Positions 18,782 to 29,241 of a stretch of 64,000 nucleotides of DNA are shown in pieces. How positions within the stretch are numbered: the stretch's first letter is position 1; the number at the start of each line of letters is the position of its first letter. Source of the DNA: Clostridium sp. Marseille-Q2269 (GTDB lineage Bacteria > Bacillota > Clostridia > Clostridiales > Clostridiaceae); NCBI RefSeq assembly GCF_943736985.1, contig NZ_CALSFS010000014.1, forward strand, positions 30,753-94,752. Reading direction: 5' to 3'. Position numbers and translations under genes: made by a program. Below the pieces are notes generated by a model that saw nothing but the letters and a program-made list of their open reading frames with translations, did no database searches and had not been told where the DNA came from.

Positions 18782-18875
18782 TTTCTAAAATTACTTTATT
18801 TACCATGATGTAATCATATCACAAAAGGAATTTTATTGCAACTATTAAAAATGTAATTTTCTAAAATTACATTTT
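18782..18875 (-). promoter_or_regulatory. Promoter and palindromic operator of the R-M operon
   Basis: Minus-strand -35 TTGCAA (18836-18841), 17-base spacer, -10 TATGAT (18813-18818). Just upstream of the -35 is a palindrome with perfect 13-bp arms and a two-base centre (18848-18860 / 18863-18875). Its right half, TTTCTAAAATTAC (18858-18870), is repeated exactly at 18782-18794, between the promoter and the first gene. A palindrome on one side and a repeated half-site on the other is a typical repressor arrangement. The regulator is not identified; RhuM, with its helix-turn-helix-like N-terminus, is one candidate. Confidence 0.6.
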
Positions 18876-18923
18876 AATTATTTTCAGCTAATTATTTTTG
18901 CCAAAAAGTGCACACCCCAACCT

Positions 18924-18969
18924 AAAAATGCACCCACCTTACTAAAATACATAAGGTGTGTGCATTTTT
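18924..18969. terminator. Bidirectional terminator between ssrA and the R-M operon
   Basis: 18-bp arms (AAAAATGCACCCACCTTA and TAAGGTGTGTGCATTTTT, one mismatch) around a ten-base loop, with A and T tracts on both sides. It would stop transcripts from either direction. It lies between the tmRNA gene and the R-M promoter. Confidence 0.75.
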
Positions 18970-19038
18970 TAATTACATTTCCAATTTCTATCTTCAAAAC
19001 TTGTTTTTCAAACACTTCATTTTCTCCAAAAAACACTA

Positions 19039-19062
19039 AAAGCCACTGAAATCAGTGACTTT
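19039..19062 (-). terminator. Terminator of the tmRNA gene
   Basis: Arms AAAGCCACTGA / TCAGTGACTTT (one position pairs as G-U in RNA) with a two-base gap, followed on the minus strand by TTAGTGTTTTTT. It lies about 30 bases after the CCA end of ssrA. Confidence 0.7.
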
Positions 19063-19090
19063 CTATTGTATCAATATTATAGTTTATGTA

Positions 19091-19734
19091 TGGTGGAGGC
19101 GAGGGGACATGTTATTCCATTATCTCTAATGGCACTGACTATATCTTATGGTGAAAACTTGTAAGTTTTCATCATCTTGGCATGTTATAGAAGTTATATT
19201 ATAGTTTTAAACTTCTATCCTAGTATTTCTTACTTAAGAAAATTTTATTTCTTAAGGTTAGAAACCTATGAGTCGATACACGGCTGTTGGGTTTCCCCAC
19301 ATACCACTCGGTATTGCCGACGCCTTTACGTTTCGGTTTCACCGATAAAGCCAAGTTTTCACTTATGAATTACTTCATAAGGCGACTCTCTTTTGAATCG
19401 AACCCCTGTCCGAAAGCAGCAACCCCTGAGCATCTCCGAGTGCAGTTTATCCTTTTACATTCCCTCCTCTAAGCGCCGATAAACAGGCTCTTAGATTTAG
19501 TAGCTTCATTAATTCCGTTCCTTACTCAAAGCTTTGTAAGGCTCGGGACCCCACTGTCGACGCCAGGCCCTAAGTCGTGGGTCTCTTAGGCTGACGAGCT
19601 GCAACTATTAGGCAGCTAATGCAAAATTATCGTTTGCGATTATCTTTAAGTTCCCAGTTTTTTAACGCAGGTACAGGATCCCTTCGACTCGCTTCTCAGG
19701 AGCAACTTGCCCCCGTCGAAACCATTGCGCCCCC
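19091..19734 (-). ncRNA. ssrA: tmRNA (ssrA), interrupted by a group I intron
   Basis: Rescues stalled ribosomes with SmpB. 5' end GGGGGCGCAATGGTTTCGAC at 19734 pairs with the 3' end CGCCTCC-ACCA (19097-19091) to form the acceptor stem. The tag reading frame at 19637-19608 is GCA AAC GAT ... GCC TAA, encoding ANDNFALAA, followed by TAG. The T arm begins GGACAGGGGTTCGAT, then breaks off at 19397; the rest, TCCCCTCGCCTCCACCA, resumes at 19107. Removing the 289-base insert gives a normal T arm and a mature RNA of about 355 bases. smpB lies 1.5 kb further right on the same strand, with a symporter gene between. Confidence 0.95.
19108..19396 (-). ncRNA. Group I intron in the tmRNA T loop
   Basis: 289-base insert between GGTTCGAT and TCCCCTCG of the T arm. 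It fits group I rules: the upstream exon ends in U and the intron ends in G (ACATG). The core carries GACTCATA (P7 5' strand with GACT) and the common AAGATATAGTC (P7 3' strand with AGTC), plus several stable hairpins such as ATCGGTGAAACCGA, GTCGGCAATACCGA and GTGGGGAAACCCA. It contains no homing-endonuclease frame, so it is not independently mobile. Group I introns in the T loop of tmRNA genes have, as I recall, been reported in some clostridia. Confidence 0.85.
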
Positions 19735-19797
19735 ATATTATAAAAATTTATATGGTTTTTGCAACGATATTTACATATTAAATTTTTTAGTATCTAT

Positions 19798-19826
19798 AGT
19801 TTACAATATGAAAATGTAATTGTCAA
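19798..19826 (-). promoter_or_regulatory. Probable ssrA promoter
   Basis: -35 TTGACA (19821-19826), 17-base spacer, -10 TAAACT (19798-19803) on the minus strand, giving a leader of roughly 55-60 bases to be trimmed from the tmRNA precursor. An alternative pair TTGCAA/TATAAT sits closer (-10 at 19737-19742), but would start inside the mature RNA. Confidence 0.5.
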
Positions 19827-20088
19827 ATACTCTTACAAGTTAAAACTGTCAATACTTTGAAAATATGCTTATTAAATACTATTTTTAGTCATTATTATAA
19901 ATATATTTAGAATGTAATTATAAAATACTACTTGTGCATATTAGTATAACTATTTTTTAATATATTACTCCATAAAAACTATGCACAAATCAATTCAGTA
20001 AACATATAATATATTATTATTTTAGGAATTTCAATATTTATTTTTTACTATTTTTACACAAATTTTTGAATTTTTGTTTTAGTTTTCA

Positions 20089-20117
20089 TTGACAAATATT
20101 ATAATATTATTTATAAT
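20089..20117 (+). promoter_or_regulatory. Consensus promoter of the T-box/symporter unit
   Basis: TTGACA (20089-20094), exactly 17 bases, TATAAT (20112-20117): both hexamers are perfect. Start of transcription should be near 20124, at the 5' edge of the T-box leader. The rest of the gap 19827-20088 is AT-rich with nothing recognisable. Confidence 0.85.
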
Positions 20118-20123
20118 TTAGTC

Positions 20124-20416
20124 AAAAATACTATTCAAATAGGTATACTAAGAATTAAAAGCTATGAATAGAGAAAGTACGTTAATAGAAACTTTCAGAG
20201 AGAAGTCTCCCCTGGCTGTAAGAGACTTTAAGTGAAAATTACCAGAAGTGCCTCTAGGAGCTCTTTTTCGAATAAAGTAGATTTTAGCGTGTACGCCCGT
20301 TATAGCGTTATGGTATGTTTGTACCTGATACTTAGAGTTATATGCCCTTTGACATATAAACAGAGTGGGACCGTGGAATATAACTTCTGCCTCTGTACTA
20401 GAGGTAGGAGTTTTTT
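20124..20416 (+). promoter_or_regulatory. T-box leader (candidate cysteine specifier UGC)
   Basis: tRNA-sensing antitermination leader. Stem I has the AGAGAG bulge motif and an AAGTCTC/GAGACTT distal hairpin. The T-box sequence AGAGTGGGACCGTGG is at 20362-20376. A terminator follows: arms CTTCTGCCTCT (20384-20394) and AGAGGTAGGAG (20400-20410) with six T after. The candidate specifier is UGC (20249-20251) in GAAGUGCCUCUAGGAG. The cysK leader at 54421-54712 has GAAGUGCCCUUUGGAG at the same place, which supports cysteine. Uncharged tRNA-Cys would then switch on the downstream transporter. Confidence 0.85.
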
Positions 20417-20537
20417 GTTTGCAAAAATTTAGTTAATAAAACACTATATACAAAATTAAAATTCTAATGTTTATTTAAAAATTAAAATATTTTAAAAGTG
20501 AAAATATTTTAATTATATTAATAAGGGGGATTATAAA

Positions 20538-21701
20538 ATGAAAAAATTGTTTGATAATTTAATTTTCAAACTTGTTCTTGGAGTTATCATAGGTATACTA
20601 ATTGGTTCCTATGCTTCCAAGGCTACAATAGGTGTAGTAATTACCATAAAATATGTTTTGGGTCAAATTATTTTCTTTGCTGTACCTTTAATAATATTAG
20701 GTTTTATAGCACCTTCCATAGCTAGACTAAAACAAAATGCTAGTAAATTCTTAGGTATAACAGTGCTTATTGCTTATATTTCTTCTGTGGCAGCTGCATT
20801 TTTGTCTATGGTTACTGGTTATGCCTTAATTCCTAAACTTTCCATAGCATCTAACCCAGAAGGTTTGAAAAAATTACCAGAATTAATATTTAAATTAGAC
20901 ATACCACCTATTATGAGTGTTATGAGTGCTTTGGCTTTAGCCTTATTATTAGGTCTAGCTACTGGATGGAGTAATTCAGATTTGGTTGAAAAATTATTAG
21001 ATCAATTTCAAAATATAGTTTTAAGTATAGTAAATAGAGTTGTTATACCTATACTACCATTTTTTATAGCAACGAATTTTTCAGCTTTAGCTTATGAAGG
21101 AAGTCTAAGTACACAATTACCAATATTTTTAAAAGTTATAATTATAGTTTTAATAGGTCATTTTATTTGGCTTACTGTTCTTTATTTAGTTGGAGGAGCT
21201 ATTTCAAAAGAAAACCCATGGGAAGTATTGAAGCACTATGGACCTGCCTATCTCACAGCAGTGGGAACTATGTCTAGTGCAGCTACTTTGCCTATAGCTT
21301 TAAACTCTGCTAAAAAATCATCAGTTCTTAGAGAAGATATTGTTGATTTTAGCATACCATTATGCTCTAATATTCACTTATGTGGTTCTGTTTTAACAGA
21401 AGTTTTCTTTGTAATGACAGTTTCTCAAATCTTATACGGTAAATTACCACCTTTTGGTACTATGCTATTATTTATATTATTACTAGGTATATTTGCAATT
21501 GGAGCTCCAGGGGTTCCGGGCGGAACAGTTATGGCGTCTTTAGGATTAATCATCAGTGTGTTATCCTTTAACGAAGCTGGTACTGCACTAATATTAACTA
21601 TATTTGCCCTTCAAGACAGTTTTGGAACTGCATGTAATGTAACTGGAGATGGTGCTATAGCACTAATGCTTACAGGTATTGCTAAGAAAAAGAATTTATA
21701 A
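20538..21701 (+). CDS. Dicarboxylate/amino acid:cation symporter (DAACS family), probably for cysteine/cystine or a related amino acid
   Basis: 387-residue polytopic membrane protein, slightly shorter than the 400-460 typical of the family. It keeps the signature elements: GTMSSAATLPIALN (the serine-rich re-entrant loop), GAPGVPGGTVMASLG, and NVTGDGAIALML in the last helices (Asn and Asp that bind substrate and cation). ATG at 20538 has AAGGGGGA nine bases upstream. Family members carry glutamate, C4-dicarboxylates, serine/threonine or cystine; sequence alone does not decide. The cysteine-type T-box in front points to cysteine, cystine or a precursor such as serine. Single-gene transcript ending at 21782-21829. 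Confidence 0.88.
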   Translation: MKKLFDNLIFKLVLGVIIGILIGSYASKATIGVVITIKYVLGQIIFFAVPLIILGFIAPSIARLKQNASKFLGITVLIAYISSVAAAFLSMVTGYALIPKLSIASNPEGLKKLPELIFKLDIPPIMSVMSALALALLLGLATGWSNSDLVEKLLDQFQNIVLSIVNRVVIPILPFFIATNFSALAYEGSLSTQLPIFLKVIIIVLIGHFIWLTVLYLVGGAISKENPWEVLKHYGPAYLTAVGTMSSAATLPIALNSAKKSSVLREDIVDFSIPLCSNIHLCGSVLTEVFFVMTVSQILYGKLPPFGTMLLFILLLGIFAIGAPGVPGGTVMASLGLIISVLSFNEAGTALILTIFALQDSFGTACNVTGDGAIALMLTGIAKKKNL

Positions 21702-21781
21702 ATTTAAAGTTTCATATAGACATTTAATTTTAAAAGAATATTATATCTTAAAAATATATTTAATTTTAATATAGCGAAAAT

Positions 21782-21829
21782 AAAAATACATTTCATAAAC
21801 ATATGAATCAGTTTATGAAATGTATTTTT
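21782..21829. terminator. Bidirectional terminator between symporter and smpB
   Basis: Perfect 19-bp arms (21782-21800 and 21811-21829) with a ten-base loop; A-rich on the left, T-rich on the right. Ends the symporter transcript and probably the convergent smpB transcript. Confidence 0.88.
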
Positions 21830-21879
21830 TATTGTAGCGGTATTAAAATTAAATATATTTTATACACCCTTATTCATTC

Positions 21880-22350
21880 TTAATATTTACTTCTTTCTTT
21901 AATCTGTCTATCTATTTCTCTTTTTGCTGCTTTTTCTAGCATAACATCTCTCTTATCATAATTTTTCTTACCCTTAGCCACAGCTAAACTAACTTTTACT
22001 CTTCCATGCTTAAGGTATAATGATAGAGGAACTAGCGTGTATCCTTGTTGAGTTGTAAATCCTACCAACTTATATATTTCGCTTTTGTGAAGTAATAATT
22101 TTCTATCTCTTAAGGGATCTTTATTATATATATTACCTTGCTCGTAAGGACTTATATGCATATTTCTAACAAAAACTTCTCCATTTCTAATATCAGCATA
22201 ACTATCTTTCAAATTTGCTTTTCCTTGCCTTATAGATTTAACTTCTGTTCCTACTAATTCTATACCTGCTTCATAGGTTTCTTCTATAAAATAATCATGC
22301 CTTGCTTTTCTATTTTCTGCAAGAGTACTGTTTCCCTTCTTTTTACTCAT
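21880..22350 (-). CDS. smpB: SsrA-binding protein SmpB
   Basis: 156-residue tmRNA-binding protein that brings tmRNA to stalled ribosomes. Family marks: [39 protein letters not shown], and the basic C-terminal tail [20 protein letters not shown] that enters the mRNA channel. Length is typical. It is on the same strand as ssrA, 2.1 kb from it, with the symporter on the opposite strand in between. surE lies 88 bases upstream and rnr further on. Confidence 0.97.
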   Translation of the reverse strand: MSKKKGNSTLAENRKARHDYFIEETYEAGIELVGTEVKSIRQGKANLKDSYADIRNGEVFVRNMHISPYEQGNIYNKDPLRDRKLLLHKSEIYKLVGFTTQQGYTLVPLSLYLKHGRVKVSLAVAKGKKNYDKRDVMLEKAAKREIDRQIKERSKY

Positions 22351-22437
22351 AAAATCACCGCCTAACGGAATAACTTTTTCGTTGTAATAATAAGTATATC
22401 ATCTATACATACTCATTTCAAACATAAGGACTTTAAT

Positions 22438-23196
22438 TTATCTTATAAATAATTCTTCTGTTTGTGATAATATATTAAAATTGGTTAAATCATAATGTAA
22501 AGGTGTTAAGGTCACATATTTATTTTTTATATAATACACATCTGTACCTTCATGTATATCCTCATTTTTCTGCCCTTCTAATGTAAATATTTTATTTCCT
22601 TCTTTATCTGTTTCCTCCGAAAATCTAGTATTAAAAATTCTATTTCCTACTTTACATACTTTTATTCCTTTTATTTCTTCTTCACTGCAAAAGGGTACAT
22701 TTAAATTTAAAACTACATCATTTTTCAAATCCTCTATTTGGATTTTATTTAACATTTCTAATGTATATTTTGCAGCTATATTATAATTCTCTTTTTTGTC
22801 TTTTCTAAATTCTGTAGATACAGCAATGGAGGGTACCTTATACATAGCTCCTTCTATAGCAGCAGACACTGTTCCTGAATATAATATATCATCACCTATG
22901 TTGAGACCTTTATTGATGCCTGACATAACTATATCAATATTATCTATACCTAACTTATCTAAAGCCACTCTCACGCAATCTGCTGGAGTTCCACTTGTGC
23001 TATAGGCTTTCACTTTATAAGGTTTCTTTACCTGTTTTACTACTATAGGTTCTCTTATAGTTATAGAGTGACTTGATGCACTTCTTTCGCTTTCTGGTGC
23101 TACCATAATAACATTATGATTCTCACTTAATAGTTCTCCTAATGTATTTATTCCCTCAGCATTTATACCATCATCGTTAGTCAATAATATATTCAT
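22438..23196 (-). CDS. surE: 5'/3'-nucleotidase SurE
   Basis: 252-residue metal-dependent nucleoside monophosphate phosphatase. The N-terminal [16 protein letters not shown] contains the two metal-binding aspartates (D8, D9); the conserved [11 protein letters not shown] loop is near 42 and [22 protein letters not shown] near 92. The ATG follows GGAGG. It is separated from rnr by a terminator, so it starts its own transcript, possibly with smpB. Confidence 0.96.
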   Translation of the reverse strand: MNILLTNDDGINAEGINTLGELLSENHNVIMVAPESERSASSHSITIREPIVVKQVKKPYKVKAYSTSGTPADCVRVALDKLGIDNIDIVMSGINKGLNIGDDILYSGTVSAAIEGAMYKVPSIAVSTEFRKDKKENYNIAAKYTLEMLNKIQIEDLKNDVVLNLNVPFCSEEEIKGIKVCKVGNRIFNTRFSEETDKEGNKIFTLEGQKNEDIHEGTDVYYIKNKYVTLTPLHYDLTNFNILSQTEELFIR

Positions 23197-23523
23197 ATTT
23201 AGCCTCCATTTTATAGATTTTTATTCTTTTAATATAAATCATACACTTATAATATTAGTATATTTTTCATAATTTTACTATTATATATGTTTAATAATAC
23301 ATGGCTTTCTAAATTATATATTATATAGTTGTCCATTATTAAAACTTTTATAATATATAAATAAATTAATATAATATAATATAAATTTTAAACTAATGCA
23401 TTCTTATATACTTTAGAATTATTAACTTCACAATAAATCTATAAGAAAAACTCAGTATTAACTTTAAACTGAGTTTCTCTTAAATTTATTTTTTATCTAT
23501 AAATTAGCATTAAGTTTTGTATC
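23197..23523. other. AT-rich intergenic region
   Basis: No gene or conserved leader seen. It holds only the terminator of rnr at 23448-23476 and, presumably, the promoter of surE, which I could not place with confidence in the near-pure AT sequence. Confidence 0.5.
23448..23476 (-). terminator. Terminator after rnr
   Basis: Arms AAACTCAGT / ACTGAGTTT with an 11-base loop; on the minus strand the stem is followed by TTTTTCTTAT. Located about 50 bases after the rnr stop codon. Confidence 0.8.
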
Positions 23524-25668
23524 TTATATATTTTCTGACTGTTCCTTTTCCTCATGTTCTTTTATAATATCAAAATATATTTCATGGCTAAATAAGTCCA
23601 CTTTTGAAACTTTAATTTTCACTGCATCCCCTAATCTATATACATTTTTACTAGCTTCTCCAATTAAACTTAATCGTCTTTCATCATATATATAATAATC
23701 ATCAGATAGTGTACTTATATGAACTAGCCCTTCTACAGTATTTGGTAGTTCTACAAACATTCCAAAGTTAGTTACTGAAGATATTATGCCTTCATATTCT
23801 TCTCCTATTCTTTCGCTCATGTATTCTGCTTTCTTTAGATCATCTACTTCTCTTTCCGCTTCTTGGGCTATTCTTTCCATTTCAGAAGATTGCTTAGAGG
23901 CATATTCTACTTCTGTTGTAAGTCTTGCCACTCTCTTATCATTAATCTTTCCATTTATATATTCTTTTATTATTCTGTGTATCATAAGATCTGGATATCT
24001 TCTTATTGGTGAAGTAAAGTGACAATAATATCTTGCGGCTAATCCAAAGTGGCCTATACATTCTGGAGAATATCTAGCCTGCTTTAAAGAACGTAAAAGT
24101 AATGTACTAACTACTGTTTCTTCTTTTTCTCCTCTTACTTTTTCTATAATGCTTTGTAGTGCTTTTGGATGAATATCATTACTCCATTTTATAACATATC
24201 CTAAGTTATGAACGAATTCATTAAAATGCATTAATTTTTCTTCATCTGGATCTTCATGTATTCTATATACGAAAGGAAGATTAGACCAGAACATATGCTC
24301 TGCTATAGTTTCATTACAAACAAGCATAAATTCTTCTATTATTCTATTGGCTATAGCTCTTTCATAAGGTTTTATATCTATTGGTTTACCCTTTTCATCT
24401 AATATTATTTTGCATTCTTCAAAATCAAAGTCTATAGCCCCTCTTTTTAACCTTTTCTTATAAAGTACTGTGCATAATTCCTCCATAAGTTTAAAACTAT
24501 CTACTAAATTACTATATTTATTTATAGTTTCTTCATCCTTGTCTCTTAATATTTTAGTTACATCTGTATATGTCATTCTTTCAGTAGTTTTTATTATACT
24601 TTCCACTACCCTATGATCCACCACTTTACCACTCTTATCTATTTCCATAAAACAACTTAAAGTTAATCTATCAATTTTAGGATTTAAACTACATATTCCA
24701 TTGGATAATTTTTTAGGTAGCATTGGTATTACTCTATCTATAAGATATACTGAAGTTGCTCTTTTTAACGCTTCTCTATCTAGTGGATTCTTTTCTTTTA
24801 CATAATGAGATACATCTGCTATATGTACTCCTAAATAGTAGTTCCCATTAGATAGTCTCTCTAAAGATATTGCATCATCTAAATCCTTAGCATCTTCTCC
24901 ATCTATAGTAACAATAGTTAAATCTCTTAAGTCTTCTCTTTTTTTATATTCTTCTTGTGGAATTGTCTCTGATATATTCTCTGCATAACTTTGTACTTTT
25001 GCTGGGAATTCTTCTGGTAGCTTATTTTTCTTTATTATAGTCAATATATCTATGCCTTTTTCTTCCTTATAACCTAATATTTCTATAACTCTTCCTTCTG
25101 GATTTCTTCTCTTTTCTGGATAAGTCACAATTTCTGCTACAACCACTTGGCCTGTTTTTGCTCCATTTCTATGTCCCTTGGGTATAAATATATCCTGATG
25201 TATCTTTTGGTCATCAGAAACTACAAAACCAAAATTTTTACTATCTTCATATACTCCTATAATTGTTTTATTTCCTCTATCTAATATTCTTATTATTTCA
25301 CCCTCGCACCTTTTACCGTTAGCTGATTCTTTAGTTATTTTTGCTAGTACCCTATCATTATGCATAGCTCCATTCATGCTAGATGCAGGTATAAAAATAT
25401 CCTCTCTTTCTTCTTCTGGTATAACAAATCCAAATCCCTTTTGGTTACCCTGAAGCTTTCCTACAACTAATCCCATTCTAGATGGTATTCCGTAATGTTC
25501 TGTTCTTGTTTTAACTATTTGACCATCTTTTTCCATATCCCTTAACATTTTTTCAAATTCTTTATATTCATGTTTAGTTACTCCAAACACTTGCTTTAAT
25601 TCTTTTATGTCCATAGGCTTGTATGCCTGTTCTTCCATAAAAGCTAATATTGTTTCCTTTACTTTCAT
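23524..25668 (-). CDS. rnr: Ribonuclease R
   Basis: 714-residue 3'-5' exoribonuclease. Order: N-terminal helix-turn-helix (about 1-65), two cold-shock-type domains (FGFVIPEEEREDIFIP; FGFVVSDDQKIHQDIFIP), RNB catalytic domain from about 240 with TIDGEDAKDLDDAISLE carrying the metal-binding aspartates, and a C-terminal S1 domain (YEGIISSVTNFGMFVEL, from about 625). Degrades structured RNA, including the faulty mRNAs released by tmRNA, consistent with its closeness to smpB and ssrA. ATG at 25668 follows AGGAGGG. Confidence 0.97.
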   Translation of the reverse strand: MKVKETILAFMEEQAYKPMDIKELKQVFGVTKHEYKEFEKMLRDMEKDGQIVKTRTEHYGIPSRMGLVVGKLQGNQKGFGFVIPEEEREDIFIPASSMNGAMHNDRVLAKITKESANGKRCEGEIIRILDRGNKTIIGVYEDSKNFGFVVSDDQKIHQDIFIPKGHRNGAKTGQVVVAEIVTYPEKRRNPEGRVIEILGYKEEKGIDILTIIKKNKLPEEFPAKVQSYAENISETIPQEEYKKREDLRDLTIVTIDGEDAKDLDDAISLERLSNGNYYLGVHIADVSHYVKEKNPLDREALKRATSVYLIDRVIPMLPKKLSNGICSLNPKIDRLTLSCFMEIDKSGKVVDHRVVESIIKTTERMTYTDVTKILRDKDEETINKYSNLVDSFKLMEELCTVLYKKRLKRGAIDFDFEECKIILDEKGKPIDIKPYERAIANRIIEEFMLVCNETIAEHMFWSNLPFVYRIHEDPDEEKLMHFNEFVHNLGYVIKWSNDIHPKALQSIIEKVRGEKEETVVSTLLLRSLKQARYSPECIGHFGLAARYYCHFTSPIRRYPDLMIHRIIKEYINGKINDKRVARLTTEVEYASKQSSEMERIAQEAEREVDDLKKAEYMSERIGEEYEGIISSVTNFGMFVELPNTVEGLVHISTLSDDYYIYDERRLSLIGEASKNVYRLGDAVKIKVSKVDLFSHEIYFDIIKEHEEKEQSENI

Positions 25669-25814
25669 AAAATCCCTCCTATAATTAAATATTTCTAATA
25701 TATATTCTAAGCATTAATCTATTTTTTTATAATATAATCCACAATTTTTATATGTTATATTATATCATAGTAAATATATCCATAAGTTAATAAATATATT
25801 TTAAAATTTTTTAT

Positions 25815-25851
25815 AAAAAAATAGCTGTTAATTATTTACATTAAACAGCTA
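25815..25851 (-). terminator. Terminator after secG
   Basis: Arms TAGCTGTT (25822-25829) / AACAGCTA (25844-25851); on the minus strand the stem is followed by a run of seven T (25821-25815). Confidence 0.85.
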
Positions 25852-25880
25852 ATTAAATTCATACTCTTTTAAGTTTTTTA

Positions 25881-26114
25881 TTATTTAGCTAATAAATTTT
25901 GTGCTAATACTATGGCAGCAAATAATACAGAGCTTATTACTGTAATTCTTGATAACATAGATTCAGAAGTTCTAGTTCTATTCTTTGAATAAAAAGTTTC
26001 TGAACTTCCACCCATAAAACCACTTAATCCATTAGTCTTACTAGGTTGCATTAAAACTACTATAATTAATACTATTGAAACTATAGTTAACGCTACTATT
26101 GAAAATGTATGCAT
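25881..26114 (-). CDS. secG: Preprotein translocase subunit SecG
   Basis: 77-residue membrane protein with two hydrophobic spans (about 3-22 and 56-74) around the conserved loop LMQPSKTNGLSGFMGGSSETFYSKNR. It is the small accessory subunit of the SecYEG channel. Length and the GGSSETF motif are typical. Located between eno and rnr, as commonly found in clostridia. Confidence 0.95.
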   Translation of the reverse strand: MHTFSIVALTIVSIVLIIVVLMQPSKTNGLSGFMGGSSETFYSKNRTRTSESMLSRITVISSVLFAAIVLAQNLLAK

Positions 26115-26294
26115 TTTATATCCTCCTAATATGTAAAAGATTATATATCCTTACTATTACAATAATCCAATTTAATTCATAATATATAATTTTATTTTAA
26201 CACATAATTTACAGTAATACAACGACTTAACTTTAGAGATTTATATTCATGTTGTAATCACAAAACCCATTTAAAATTGTATATTTAAAATAAC

Positions 26295-26325
26295 AAAGTG
26301 CTACTCACAAGATGAGTAACACTTT
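26295..26325 (-). terminator. Terminator after eno
   Basis: 13-bp arms (AAAGTGCTACTCA / TGAGTAACACTTT, one G-U in RNA) around a five-base loop. On the minus strand it ends with TTTGTTATTTT. Closes the pgk-tpiA-gpmI-eno transcript. Confidence 0.85.
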
Positions 26326-26337
26326 ATTCCAAAACTA

Positions 26338-27645
<1,308 letters not shown>

Positions 27646-27687
27646 TTATTTTTAAAAAACTTATTTTTCTCAAATATAGTTTCCCTA

Positions 27688-29217
27688 TTATTTAATAAGA
27701 CTATTCCCTGTCATTTGATTTGGCTTTGGAAGATCCATAATTTGTAACATTGTTGGTGCTATATCTGCTAATCTTCCGCCATCTTTTAATTCCCTACTGT
27801 TGTTAGATACATACATAAATGGTACTGGATTTGTTGTATGAGCTGTCATAGGCTTTCCTGTAGAATAGTCTATCATTTCTTCAGAATTTCCGTGATCAGC
27901 TGTAATAAAAGCAGTTCCGTCTTTCTCTAAAATCTTTTTCACTATTTTTCCTACACAGTCATCTACAGTCTCTATAGCTTTTTTTGCCGCTTCAAAAATT
28001 CCTGTATGACCTACCATATCTGGGTTAGCAAAATTTAATATTACCATATCATATTTATCTTCGTCTAATCTTTCCAAAAGTTTATCTGTAACTTCATATG
28101 CATTCATTTCCGGTTGCATATCATAAGTTGCTACCTTTGGAGATGGAACTAAAACCCTGTCTTCTCCTTCATTAGGTTCTTCTACTCCACCGTTAAAGAA
28201 GAAAGTTACATGAGCATATTTTTCTGTTTCAGCTATTCTTAATTGTTTTTTGCCTTTTTTACTTACATATTCACCTAAAGTATTAGTTAAGTGTTGTGGT
28301 GGAAAAGCTACTTCTACATTTTCCAATGTACTATCATATTCTGTCATAGTAACAAAAGTTAAATTTAAAGCTTCTCTTTCAAAGCCATCAAATACTTTAT
28401 CGTTTATAGCTCTGGTAAGTTCCCTGGCTCTATCTGGTCTAAAATTAAAAAATATTACTGAATCATTATTTTGTATTTTTGCTTTAGCTTTTCCTTCTTT
28501 TAATACTACTGTTGGTAAAACAAATTCATCAGTTTTGTTATCTTTATAAGATTTTTCTAATCCTTCTATAGATGAATTAGCTTCTTCACCTTTTCCTAAT
28601 ACAATAGCATTGTAGCAAAGTTGTACTCTTTCCCATCTTTTATCTCTATCCATTGCATAATATCTTCCTGATACTGTAGCTATCTCACCTACACCAATTT
28701 CTTTCATGTAGCTTTCTATTTCTTCTATATATTCTTTAGCTGATGATGGGGCTACATCTCTTCCATCCAAAAATGCATGAACATAAACTTTTTTCACATC
28801 TTTTTCTTTTGCTAATTTTATTAAGCCTTTTAAATGATCTATATGAGAATGTACTCCACCTGGTGATAAAAGGCCTAAAAGATGTAAGATAGAATTGTTT
28901 TTATTTGCATTTTCTATAGCTTTATTCAAAGCTGCATTTTCAAAAAAATCTCCATCTGAAATAGCTTTAGTTATTTTTGTAAGAGCTTGATATACTATTC
29001 TTCCTGATCCTATATTTAAATGTCCTACTTCTGAATTTCCCATTTGTCCTTCTGGAAGACCTACATCCATTCCGCTAGCACCTAAATGAGTATGTGGATA
29101 TTTTTTTAATATACTATCTAAATTAGGCTTATTAGCTGCTGATACAGCGTTACCATCTACTTTATTTGTTAACCCAAATCCGTCTAATATCATCAAAACT
29201 ACTGGTTTTTTACTCAT
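27688..29217 (-). CDS. gpmI: 2,3-bisphosphoglycerate-independent phosphoglycerate mutase
   Basis: 509-residue manganese-dependent mutase (iPGM) interconverting 3- and 2-phosphoglycerate. The alkaline-phosphatase-like core has VLMILDGFG with the first metal aspartate, the phosphorylated serine in [17 protein letters not shown] near residue 62, [27 protein letters not shown], and the C-terminal metal site in [12 protein letters not shown]. Sits between tpiA and eno; ATG follows GAGGAGG. Confidence 0.98.
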   Translation of the reverse strand: MSKKPVVLMILDGFGLTNKVDGNAVSAANKPNLDSILKKYPHTHLGASGMDVGLPEGQMGNSEVGHLNIGSGRIVYQALTKITKAISDGDFFENAALNKAIENANKNNSILHLLGLLSPGGVHSHIDHLKGLIKLAKEKDVKKVYVHAFLDGRDVAPSSAKEYIEEIESYMKEIGVGEIATVSGRYYAMDRDKRWERVQLCYNAIVLGKGEEANSSIEGLEKSYKDNKTDEFVLPTVVLKEGKAKAKIQNNDSVIFFNFRPDRARELTRAINDKVFDGFEREALNLTFVTMTEYDSTLENVEVAFPPQHLTNTLGEYVSKKGKKQLRIAETEKYAHVTFFFNGGVEEPNEGEDRVLVPSPKVATYDMQPEMNAYEVTDKLLERLDEDKYDMVILNFANPDMVGHTGIFEAAKKAIETVDDCVGKIVKKILEKDGTAFITADHGNSEEMIDYSTGKPMTAHTTNPVPFMYVSNNSRELKDGGRLADIAPTMLQIMDLPKPNQMTGNSLIK

Positions 29218-29241
29218 AGTTTACCTCCTCAGGTGATGAAA

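Noticed and set aside
19177-19472. Small plus-strand open frames opposite the tmRNA
   Set aside because: They are antisense to ssrA and its intron; the RNA structure explains the sequence.
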